Shown: in pieces, positions 38,305-49,971 of the stretch
How the letters are laid out: each line of letters starts with the position of its first letter
Numbering within the stretch: the first letter of the stretch is position 1
Made by a program: the position numbers and the translations under genes
Assembly: GCA_022577435.1 (NCBI GenBank)
Contig: JAKOON010000011.1
Span: 20,169,531 to 20,233,530 of the forward strand
Length of the DNA: 64,000 bases
Reading direction: 5' to 3'
Source: Embiotoca jacksoni
Lineage: Eukaryota > Chordata > Actinopteri > Embiotocidae
The notes under the pieces: generated by a model
The model's database searches: none
What the model was told of the DNA's origin: nothing
What the model saw: the letters and a program-made list of their open reading frames with translations, nothing else

Positions 38305-41300
38305 ATGGGAGGTACAGCCGCCGCAGTTCTTCTCCTGTCGTGAGCATCTCATCATTAATCTCCAATCCAGCCTCTGATCAGCATATTCATCATGTTTTCT
38401 CTCGTGACAGAGGCCGAGACGCGCCAGAAATTGCTGCGCAATGTAAAGAAGGAGGTTGGTCGCTTTTTATTCTCCCTCTTGCTCATCCCAGTTTCTGTTT
38501 ACCGGAGCTGTGTTGACGTGTGTGTGAGTGGAAACCGTCCACCGGGTTTGACGACGCCTCAAAGGCCCGTTTCATGATCAATCTGACGGTTTATCTTCCA
38601 TCATAAGAGTGATGAGGCTCACAGGATACCGGTCTGTTTTTATCTGCTGGTAGACTGGTGAGATGGTGATGATAATGATGACGGTGATACTGATGGTTTT
38701 ATATCGGAAGAGAAACCCACACATTTATGAAGCAGTTTCATTTGTTTCTACTCATGAAAAAACGGTTTCTTCTTCATACTCTAGATTCTATTTCTCTCAG
38801 GAAATGATGATGACACCAACAATCCTTTTAACACACCATCTTATTATTACAAACTTTAAGGTGTGACCTTGCCATCTGTTGTATTTGGTATTTTACTTGG
38901 TGCTCCAGCCAGCAGCATGTTTTATTATTACATCTGGACATGAATATTGAGAGCACAGCATCCTTCCAGGCTGCTCAGTGCCTCCATGGTTCCCCGGGGA
39001 AAGACAACAGGATGTTTTAGTCATTCCTAGGAAAGCAGGTGCTCCCAGACTTGTGGTGTCCGTGCTCCCCCTCACCTGTGACTCACTGCCTCTAAAAAAA
39101 AAAAGACTTATGTCTCTTGTAGATCCTGCAGCAAGGAGGGGCATAGCGATGATACTGTAGATGTAACACCCAGTATAATATTGAAACAACAGATTTTGGT
39201 TGATATACAGTAAATGTGTATTTGTTACAAAGCAGACGTGCATGTTGTCTGCTCATACAGAAGAAGCACAAAACAAGGATTAGCTGCTTCTGTGTGCCAC
39301 AGAGCCGTTTGGTTGCAACAATAGTCAAGCAGACCTGTATTGTAAAAAGGAACCTTTTGGTTTTTGTAAAATAATAGATGATATTTTTCTTCTTCCCAGA
39401 TGTCGCTCTCGTGGGATTGTTGACTTGTTGCTTCCTTTCTATAATGCTGTTACAAGATTGTGTTGTATTAACTTTACTGTTTCAAGTGCCATGAAATAAC
39501 TGTGGTGTGATGAGGAGCTATATAAACAAAATTGAATAGAATTGAATTGAATCAATTCTAATACAAGCATGTTGAAATATGTTCGCCCATGTTTTTCTAT
39601 GACAGGACTGTTATGCTGCTCTTTCAATACGTGAACAGAGAACATTACATTACATTACATTCAGAAAATTACATTTTTAAATGTTGCATTGCTAATCAAC
39701 AAATATACATCATTTATAGATCAGGACTGAGGGGACATTTCAGCACAATGTCAACTTATACTATAATTGTATTCTTAATCATGTTCATTTAAGTTTAATA
39801 TTTTAACTGATAATAATGACAGGCGGCAACAAGCTGGTTAAAAAAACTGACATCTTATGAAGTGAAATGGAGAACGTCACATTTTTCATGTCACGGTCAG
39901 TTTATGGTCATGGGGAGAGTTGTTCACCCTAAAAAAACACAGTTGCATAATGTGTTCTGCAGTTCTGGAAGAGCTTTGTCCAGTCTGACAGAAACCCCCC
40001 CCCCCCCCACATGATGTCTTCAAACGTTTCTCTGGTTTGGCTTGTAGATTATGGGTTTAGAAAAGGAAGCCTGTGTTATGAACATGGTAGTAAGATCTTA
40101 CAGTGATCCTTTTTTATTTGGGGGGGGGGGGGGGGGGGTTTATTGCTTTTATTGTTTTATTGTCTTTTATTTGGCCTTTGAAATGTTCTTATCGTGTTGT
40201 TTTATTGATTTGTCTGTTATTATTGTACCATCTTTAAAAACTGTAGTTTTTAAATGTGCGTTATTGATCAATTTGACTTGAGTACAGTGAGACATTACTA
40301 AGTTGCATCATTAGAAGTAAAGGCTGCAGTGATTTTGGAGTTTGACCCGAGACTAAAATTCAGAGTATTTTGGCATCTGCTGCCTTTATTGTCACCATGT
40401 TTTACTGATATGGAACCAATTCCTCTCCAACTTTATGGAGGTGCTTTAAATTTTGGGTTTATCCATTTAGAGATGCAAGAAGAAAACACTTCTCTGATAA
40501 TGTCTGCCTATAGGCATCTCAGTTGTGACATCCCAAAATGATCAGTGGGTGTCAAGAACCAAATTCCTCGAGAATAAGTAGAAAAAGTGAAGAACAGTTA
40601 AGCTTGGAGAGATCCTCGGGGTTTCTGTCCCTTTCCTTCAGTGCTCGAGTTCAAGTTATGAGATGGGAAAGCAGACAAAGAGAATTAGCAGACCGGAGAT
40701 TGTATGTGTTTTATGTTTAATATCAAGAATCCAAAGTTTGTGGTGCACAGAAGGCATACAGTAGGAGGGAAAACCAGATGTGGTGGGCAAACAGAAAGCT
40801 GCCATAGTACAGAGCTTAGTTACAAATGCTCAAGAAATCACCCAAGTCAAGGCAGTGTTTTTTGTAAAGTTGGGGGTGTGATTCTTTGTGCTTGTGCATG
40901 AAAACACTGAAAGACCAGATGAAGGATGTCGTCACAACCTGTGAGTTAAGTTACTGAGGACACTATTCCCACTTTCCAAAACGCATTATTCTGTTGGCAG
41001 CACATGTGCGTTGTCTGTACTTGGAAGAGATGCCTTATGGGATTGTACTGCTGCTTCACCACCACCTCTTGTAACACGTCACGTACTCTCCTGCTTTTTG
41101 TTTTGTGTTTATCACCGAATGTCACGGTGCCAGCCTGATTAAGACTTTCTCACCATGTGTTTCTCTCTTTTTAGGTGAAACAAATTATGGAGGAGGCAGT
41201 CACAAGGAAATTTGTGCATGCAGACAGCAGCCACATTATATCCTTCTGTGGTAATTGTTTTTTTCCAGCCTGTTTTTTATTGCATTGCACACTAAGTCAT

Positions 41301-41913
41301 CATTCTTACTCAGGTTATTCTATTAAAATAGGTATATTTGTATCTAATCTAAAAATGTCCTTCATTATACCACAGGATATTCTATATAAATAGTATAGAT
41401 CACAATATTGCTCACAGCCACGTTTACATATACAGTACAGAATGACGATTGACATGTCACCTCCTATGAGTTCAACCTCCCAGTGTAAAATAGTCCTGTA
41501 CAGTCTGGTCAAAGAATGTAAATGATAATGATTTGTTTTCATTAGTTATGTTTATTTATGTGTAATACGGTGGATGGATGGACACATATGAATTAAAGCA
41601 GACAGACACCCTTCAAAGGTGTTGATACTAACCAGGAGTGAGCCGTATGTGATTCACATCCCTCATATCCTAGCAACGGTGGACGGTGTTGATTTCAGGC
41701 TATTTCTGCTTGTGCCCCCTGTGCTTGCCTTTCACCTGTTTTTTATATAAAAAATATAAACGCTTGAGGCTTTCACAAACAGGAAATTATATTGTGCTCA
41801 TGAGATAAAAACAAAACTCTCAGGCAAATAAAGACATTCCACCTCAAGAACACAAAAGATGTATTAAATGAAATTGAAATAGAAAAAATATCTCAACCAA
41901 ATATTGACTGATA

Positions 41914-41977
<64 letters not shown>

Positions 41978-44900
41978 CTGTAGTTGAGGCCTGCATGCTT
42001 CATGGACTGAAGCGTCGTATTGCAGGCCTGCTGTGCAGTAACAAGGTCGCTGCACTCTTTATGAAGGTGGCAAAAAGCTTTTCGCCTGCTGAGGAACTCT
42101 GTCACAAAGTCCAGGAGCTGGAACAGCTCATCGAAAACAGGTGAAATGTTAACTTCTGCCTGCGAGACGCAAGAGACATAATACCATTACATGTGTTCGG
42201 ACTCTTTTAGTCTTGTTTATCTTTTCACCGTGTTTGTTACTTTCATTGCATCCTTATGAATTGTGGACCGGTCTTTCTGTTCCATTCTGAAAACCTGCGC
42301 AGACGTCTCATCTCTCAAGTTTCTTTTTCTGTTCTTTAGCAAACAGAACAATTCCTCACTGAGTAATGACCGCAGTCGGCAATCCAAGTTGGCCAACTTC
42401 CCTCCTCAAGCACTGAGACACCTGTGGATCCGAACTGCTCTGATGGAGAAGTTCCTCGACAAGATTGTTCTGTACTTGGTAGAAAACAGCAGGTATCTTT
42501 ATATGTTATTTCTTGAATTGACAAGTTTCAAGCTTGAGAACATTTTCTCTTCTATCAATTCCACAATTTTGCCTTAAGCATCTGTCTGTTCCTTCACTAT
42601 CTACTGATAGTGCTTCTGTTCCAGTTTCTGTGCATCTTGACCTCAACTTTTTTTTTTTTAACTTTTTAACATAATTAAATATAGTTATTTTTCAATGTAC
42701 TGTTATTTTTTCACAATGTCAACATACGTACTACATTATCATATCTGTTCGCATCAGGGAACTGTTTGACAGCTTTGGCATGGAAAAAGAAAATGAGCAT
42801 AAATGTGACAATCTTGATGTTAAATCTATATCTCCTGCAAGTATAGTTTATTTTTGTGTCAACATCATTTGCTTCAGTGTGTTCTATGAAAAAGAAGCCA
42901 TGCTGATGGATCCTGTGGACGGACCAATTCTTGCATCGCTGTTGGGTATTTGCCTTTTTGTGCTAACTTTTGGATTATTTAAATACTCATTCAGAACTTT
43001 AAACTCCTCAACCTTGTGTTACAGTCGGCCCTTGTGCTTTGGAGTACACCAAGGTTAAGACTGCAGACCATTTCTGGACCGATCCATCCGCTGATGAGCT
43101 GGTACAGCGGCATCGAATCCACAGTGGCCACTGTCGGCAGGATTCTCCCTCCAGAAGACCTGCTCTGGTTAGATAGTCCAGGAATCTATTCCTGTCTTGT
43201 AAAGCAACCAGCAATCAGCCAGAAACTTCTGATCCACGTGTCATACTGTCGATGTCCTCCTAACCCATCACAGATCCAGAAGAGACAGTCCAGCGGTAGC
43301 ATGGATGATCGACCTCTCATGTGGGTGAGAGACTATGTTGAATCACTCCACCAAAACTCCAGAGCCACTCTTCTGTTTGGAAAGAATAACGTGCTGGTGC
43401 AGCCGGTACGTGCTTTTCTTTCACTTTTAATACAATCCCAGTATATACTTTAGGCGAGAGAATATTAAGAGAAGCTTGTTTACTCTCTGGGGAAGTTGAT
43501 GCATCGGTGAATGGATTCATAGGTAACTGATCTGAATCGCACAACAAGACAAGTTGAGATTTGTTAGCGTTTGCTTGTGTCTGCAGAGAGATGACATGGA
43601 GGCCATCCCAGGCTACCTTTCTCTCCACCAAACGGCAGATCTCATGACACTGAAATGGACACCTAATCAGCTGATGAATGGCAATGTCGGGGAGCTAGAT
43701 TCTGAAAAAAGGTTAGACTGATAGAGCCCAATCTATTAGAAATAAAATCTTGTTTTTACACAGCTGACTCTGCTTACTCATCTTTTTCCTCAGTGTTTAC
43801 TGGGACTACGCTATGACCATTCGCTTGGACGAGATTGTGTATCTCCACTGTCATCAGCAAGGTACAGTTTTCTTACAATTTGTCCTCAATTTCCCAAAGC
43901 ATAAGTCTCAGGAGGGTTTTTTTTTAATCTACCTCTGTGTTGATTTCTCCAGTGAACAGTGGGGGGACAGTGGTTTTGGTGAGCCAAGATGGGATCCAGA
44001 GACCTCCTCTGCATTTCCCCAAAGGAGGTCACCTGCTCCAGTTTCTCACCTGCCTGGAGACCGGCCTGCTACCTCACGGACAACTGGACCCTCCACTCTG
44101 GAATCAGAGAGGAAAGGTCGGCACTGGATGATTAAATAGTTCTGATCTATTAATTATTCTATCTCTATATAGAGTGAGCAAACATGAGTATATTGGCTTT
44201 CCTTTCACAGGGAAAGGTTTTCCCCAAACTGAGGAAGAGGAGTCCACACAGCTCATGTGATTCTGTATCAGATAAAGAAGATGATGAAGCAACCGATTAT
44301 GTGTTTCGGATCCTCTTTCCTGGCAATCAGATGGAGTTCAGTAAGTGTTTTTAATCTCCCTATTCTGCCTCGCTGAGATAATCCAATGAAGAATCATCAT
44401 AGATTACATCTGCTTTATTCTCTTAATACGTAATTGACACCTCAGACTGTTTCTGTTACATCTTTGTATTCAGTTTCTCTCTCATCTCAGATGGCTGCAT
44501 TTGTAATATTTTTCCTGCCTCCCTTGTGACTGTGTGTCCATTTCACATTATAGTCCGCAAGGACATAAAGTAATTTATCTGCCACGTCCCCTTGTCCATC
44601 CTCTCATTTTCTTGTTTTCACTATATATATTTTTTTTATTATTACGCTTTGCATACATGAACTTCAATGTCTAAATCTATTGGAGTTCCATCTGGTTTTA
44701 CTTGCTTATGATGGTAACGGTAGCAACGGCATTGATAATGTCTGCTTGCTGTGCAGTGGCCCTGGAGCTGATGGATCAGGGCGTTAATATGTGGCAACCA
44801 ACGCCCAGAAAGTCTTCGTGCTCGTCCTGCTCACAGAACGGCTCCTCTGATGGCTCTCTGCCTAATGGCTGTAATCAGGAAAGGTGAGTATTTCCCAGGG

Positions 44901-47900
44901 ACAGGCTCAAATCTACTTTCAGATTATTCCACTTCACTAAGTTTATGATTTTCCGACTTCCCCAGAGCGTCCTTAAAGCTCCTGTGTGACACCATGAAAT
45001 ACCAGATAATCTCCCGTGCGTTTTATGGATGTGAGTATAAACAACTGTGCTTCACGTTTTATGATTTGAGAATCATGCAAGCTGGTTTTGCCAGTTTATG
45101 CTGATCAGTCATGTATGACAGTAGTCCCACAGTGAATATGAGTCGTATCTTTCTTCTCTAGGGCTCGCGTACTGCCGTCATCTGTCCACGGTCCGTACCC
45201 ACCTTTCTGCGCTGGTCAACATCAGTATAGTTGACCCTGACGTACCCGCTGATGCTCGAGGAGGCCTCTCTGTGGAGGTCTGGGGCGGTTTCCTCAAGGA
45301 CAGCTCTGTAAGATTCACACATTAAAACGAGGCCATCAAACAGCTTCTGGTTGTGATTCATCGATGCGTGAAATGGTTCTTTTAATTAGTGTGCCATTTC
45401 CGTGTGGGTTAATTAATAAAAAAAGACTTCTCTTTTTCAGGCCTATGAGGAAAAGGAGATACACAGGCTTGTGTATTTTGGTGGCGTGGCCCCTTCATTA
45501 CGCAAAGAAGTGTGGCCCTTCCTGTTGGGACATTATCAGTTCAGCATGACGGAGAAATGCCGGCTGGAGGTACATGTGTGATGTCCATCTGTAAAGACAC
45601 GTGCACACACCCTGTGTTTTGTTACAGTCTTTGCTTACACAGGCTTTCTGTTTCAGATTGATGAGCAGATGCGGACCATGTACGAGCAGACTATGAAGGA
45701 GTGGCAGGGTTGTGAGGCCATCGTCCTTCAGAGGGAGCGAGAGAAGCACGCTGAGGCCCTCGCCAGATGTTCATCTGGAGCCAGCGTGGAAAGAGGACCG
45801 GTGCAGCGGGACTCCACCATCAGCACGGATGCAAGTTTGAACTCTCAACATAAGAATGGGCTCCATTATGTAACCTACATCACAACAGACGTGAGCTGTT
45901 TGTAGCATTATGAAAAGAGAACTTGGCTAACAGTTCTTCTTTCTTCCTCTGGTGTGATACTTCGTCCGTCTCCAGTCGTCACTGAGCAGCAGCTCAGATC
46001 CGCAGAACGCCCGTTCACAGAGCGACTCCAGCAGCAGCGCACAGGTAGTCATCACAGCACAGCAACAACCCTCTCTAATACAAGACAAGACCACAGTATG
46101 TTTTCACATGACACATTTTAACCCACTTTAAATATCTGATACTGCACAGTTTACTATGATGTTCTCATTTTTAAAATATCATAGCTGTTTAGACGGATTT
46201 CCTACGTTTCATTAAAAATAAGTCAAAATCAATGTTCAGAAACTGGTTTGCAAAACGTAAATAGTTCATTTTTGTTGCATTTGTATTACAATTAAATTAT
46301 TAACAGCAAATGAGGAGGACAAATTAGAGGACATGGCAATATCTGTGACAATTCATAGTTTACTGGACAAAACTTTAATACATTTAAAAAGGAAAGGAAT
46401 GATAAGCAGACATGGGCATCGCAGACAGAGTAATGAGTTTGTTGGTTGTTTCTTACATTAACATCAGTCGACAGTCACATCAGTGGCTCCGAGAGGCTGG
46501 ATTTAAGCTGCACTACTGTTGGTTTTGCAGGTATATGGTCATAAATCAAAGTATTGGACAGAATGTTTGACCTGATACGGTCTGTAGGCCAACCCCTCCC
46601 ATCCCGGAGGTCCCTGTACTGGGACCAGACTATATCAGTTTTTAAAATGCAGCCTGCTGCCATTTTGAGAAGGTTGCTGAGCGAGGCACTTTCTGTGGAG
46701 ATGCTGCCTCAAAACAGCTTTGAAGAAAATGGATGCTGCATTGTTGTGCTTAATTTCTATTGCTTCAATTGTATGAGTTGTGCTAGAGAATTTTTTATAA
46801 CAGGCTGAATAACATCAGTGTCCACTGACTTGTTATAAGGCCGTTATCAACCATTTATTATGAAATTCAGATAAAGCAGAAGTATAAATTTCAGGTTGTT
46901 ACCACAGACACCTTCGTTCAGTTTGTAATATTCAAATGACATTCATCAGTGGGGCACCAGCTCAGTCACCATTGTATCACCTCATTAGTGACTTATCAGA
47001 CGTTTATTTTTACTTTAACATTAGTCCATCTCACTTGTACTTGATCCAAAATGTATCGCATGCTCCCCACTTTCTTTTGTTTACCAGATATTTGAATTGG
47101 TTGAAGCAGCGGATCAGACTGAGACTGAGTCCAGAGCTGAACAAGGAGAAGTACATCACAGCAGTCCAGTGAAGGACGTCCAAAATGAGACCATAGACAG
47201 CCCACGGCTTCCTTCCTGCAACCCCTCCCCCCTGGGTCTGTCAGATCAATGTCCAGGTTCAGACAACAGCCCTCCTGTAACCGAGTCAGCTGTTGGTTCT
47301 ACAACTTCTCAGCAGACAGCGGAAACATCTGAAGTCTTCAGTGAGGAAACTGCAGCTGGATCACAGCCAGTAAAGAGTCAGCCCACAACCTCTGAATCAG
47401 GACGGGAGCGTGTGAAGGACCCAGTAACCAAGGACAAGGCCGAGACCCAAAAGACAGAGATGGTTTCAGAAAGTGAGGGAGATCAGGAGATTGGAATCAG
47501 TAAGTCTAAAGAGACATCTAAAGCTGAGGAGAAAGCTGAAGCAGAAGAAAAAGATACGACACAAGAGCTGTCTGAAGTTTTAAAAGCAGTCGACACAAAT
47601 ATAAATTTGAAATCTGCTCCAGATAATACAAATGTTCTAAAGCTAGAAACAGAGATTTACAATGAATATTTCCAAGCACCTCCTCTGGGGCAGACCATGT
47701 CTCTTCAGGACAGGAAGAGCAAAGATTTGGAAGAGGAGCCATCTTGTCCACTTACGGCAGAAAAAGATACTAATCCACCGAGTGAAAACAAGCCTGAGAT
47801 TTCTAAAAAACCTGAGACAATGTCTGAAAAAATCCTGTCACAAACGATCAAGGCCACAGAACCAGAAACAAAAGAGGCTGGAGCAACAGTTTGGGACTTT

Positions 47901-49971
47901 GCTGAAACCAAAAAAGCTGCAGAAATTCCATTTGACAAACCTGGTTTAAATTCTCCAGTCAGACAAGTCCTGAATGCTCTTCAGTCGGCATCCAGGGGGA
48001 GCTTGTCCTTATCGTCCCACTCACGGCAGTCTCCGGACACAGCGGATTCTGATGACTCTCCTTCTGCGTTGGAAATGGAGGACATTCCTTCAGGGATAAC
48101 ATGCGTGACCTCGGAGGACATTAAGGCCAGGCCTTTGGTAGGCTTGGCTGCTCCTCCAGTTTCCCTGGCACAAAGAGCGAAAATGGCATCCGAGGACCTT
48201 GTCCTAGATCACCATCTGGACACAGCGTGTAACACCAGTCCTGAGGGCACCGACCTGGGTCTTTCTGAAGAGGAGCCTGAGATGGAAAATGTGCTCACTG
48301 AACCAAAGTCTGCAGAAGTGGGAGGAGAATCCAAATATGATGAATCCTCAGAGGAGCAGACCTATTCTGTAAGCATCACACAACAAACTGACACAAAGAC
48401 AGCCTTTCTTTTAGTCATTAATATACTAACTTTATGTACTGTTATTTCTCCAGCAAGAAACACTGGACATGTACTTGATTAACTTGCATCGCATTGACAA
48501 AGATGTCAGACGCTGTGACAGAACGTATTGGTACTTCACGCCTGAGAACCTGGAGAAGCTGCGTAACATCATGTGCAGGTAAAAGCCACAACATGACAAA
48601 TCTCTCTCTGCAGTTGGTTTCAGCCCAACAGTTGAAACAAAAACAATCTGAACCCTGCGGTGTCTTTGCAGTTACGTTTGGCAGCATCTGGATACCGGTT
48701 ACGTCCAGGGCATGTGTGACCTGCTGGCTCCCCTTCTGGTCATTCTGGACGATGGTCAGTAAAACACTTTAAGTGTGATTTTTATCATATGTCAGCTATG
48801 ATAACTGCATATCAATGGCTAAATGAATAACTCCTTCCATGTGTATATGTGTGGGATATCTAGAGGTGATGGCATTTAGCTGCTTCACTGAACTGATGAA
48901 GAGGATGAACCAGAATTTTCCTCATGGGGGTGCCATGGACTCTCACTTTGCAAACATGCGTTCTCTTATCCAGGTATGAGCATATTCATGCACAGATACA
49001 GTCATCAACATTTTATAACTGCCTGAGATTTACAGTTGAATCAATAAGGTACTAAGAGGTACTTAATAGGATAATGCAAAATAAAACGTTTCTCTTACTG
49101 TGAAGAATATAAAAATGTAATATATACTTAATATATAATATATATATATATATGATATGCATACAGACAAAAGCTGTAACGTGGTGACATTTTGTTTTTG
49201 TACAAACAGATCCTGGACTCTGAGCTCTTTGAACTGATGCAGCAGAATGGAGACTACACCCACTTCTACTTCTGTTATCGCTGGTTTCTTCTGGACTTCA
49301 AAAGAGGTGACAGGAGATGCCAGCGTCTTAATGTTTGCTTGATGCCTGTGAAGTCATCACATGAAGCTGTATGTGATCTGATTTGTGGTTGTTTTCTGAA
49401 CAGAAATGGTGTATGATGACGTGTTCTCTCTGTGGGAAACCATCTGGGCGGCCAAGCACACCTCCTCCGAGCACTTTGTGCTCTTCATCGCTCTGGCGCT
49501 CGTGGAGATGTATAAAGACATCATCTTGGAAAATAACATGGACTTCACAGATATCATCAAGTTCTTCAACGGTAAGATGAGATAACAGAAATACGAATGC
49601 TACTATGGTGGAAACAGTGTTGAAAAGCAATTGATAGTTCACTCACATTTATTCTACACTGATATACAATTCTGATAATCAGTTAAAGAAAAATAAAGCA
49701 TCCAACAACCATTTCAAAATAAAGTCCAAAGTTTAAAAAAAAAAAAAAAAAAACATATTTGTAGATAGTTTTCTTTTTAAAAGACTTTTAAAATTTTAAG
49801 GAATAAAAAGTTCTAGATATTATTATCAATTTTAAGTATTTTATCTCATGTAAGCTGAACTGATTTTTACATTCTCTTGTAGAAATGGCAGAGCATCACA
49901 ACGTCCCGCAGGTCTTGATGATGGCCCGAGACTTGGTCCACAAAGTGCAGACTCTCATAGAAAACAAGTGA
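38305..49971 (+). CDS. sgsm1: small G protein signalling modulator 1 (RUN and TBC RabGAP)
   Basis: Exons: 38305-38311, 38411-38454, 41175-41250, 41978-42140, 42340-42492, 42878-42945, 43025-43167, 43274-43405, 43587-43711, 43794-43861, 43953-44116, 44211-44340, 44757-44883, 44966-45030, 45162-45307, 45441-45569, 45657-45890, 45976-46044, 47088-48368, 48454-48578, 48672-48754, 48864-48973, 49210-49306, 49404-49571, 49883-49971. Phases close, giving about 1331 residues (about 1150 in human, from memory). The RUN domain spans about 36-190 (VKQIMEEAVTRKFVH, HLWIRTALMEKFLDKI). A PH-like small-G-protein-binding region follows (VYWDYAMTIRLDEIVYLHC). The TBC domain is split: VWPFLLGHYQF at about 570, then an acidic linker, then IDKDVRRCDR (arginine finger, about R1128) and GYVQGMCDLLAP (glutamine finger). 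The end is VQTLIENK. SGSM1 rather than SGSM2 is favoured by SSGSMDDRP and PRKSSCSSCSQNGS. The family acts on Rab/Rap GTPases at Golgi and endosomal membranes. The exon 17 donor (45890) is uncertain; a GC donor at 45834 would drop about 20 residues. Confidence 0.94.
38455..41174 (+). other. sgsm1 intron 2, 2.7 kb
   Basis: No coding exon was recognised. It contains C and G homopolymers (about 39997-40008 and 40119-40138) and a short ATTAC repeat at about 39643-39660. Confidence 0.6.
41918..41975 (+). repeat. (GT)n microsatellite abutting the sgsm1 exon 4 acceptor
   Basis: About 29 GT dinucleotides run directly into TGTGTAG/CTGTAG, the exon 4 acceptor at 41977/41978. The tract replaces the usual polypyrimidine tract. 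Confidence 0.95.
46045..47087 (+). other. sgsm1 intron 18
   Basis: Noncoding, about 1 kb, containing a short dispersed-repeat remnant at 46529-46585. No alternative exon was recognised. Confidence 0.6.
46529..46585 (-). repeat. remnant of a common teleost dispersed repeat
   Basis: GGTCATAAATCAAAGTATTG and GACAGAATGTTTGACCTGAT read in complement like the phrase around GTCCAATACTTTGGTTTATGACC that is abundant in fish genomes. It is probably related to the repeat family seen at 2540-3120. Only a short piece is recognisable. Confidence 0.45.

Noticed and set aside
40329..40541. 70-codon + strand frame in sgsm1 intron 2
   Set aside because: No splice sites in phase with sgsm1, no family resemblance, and a length expected by chance.
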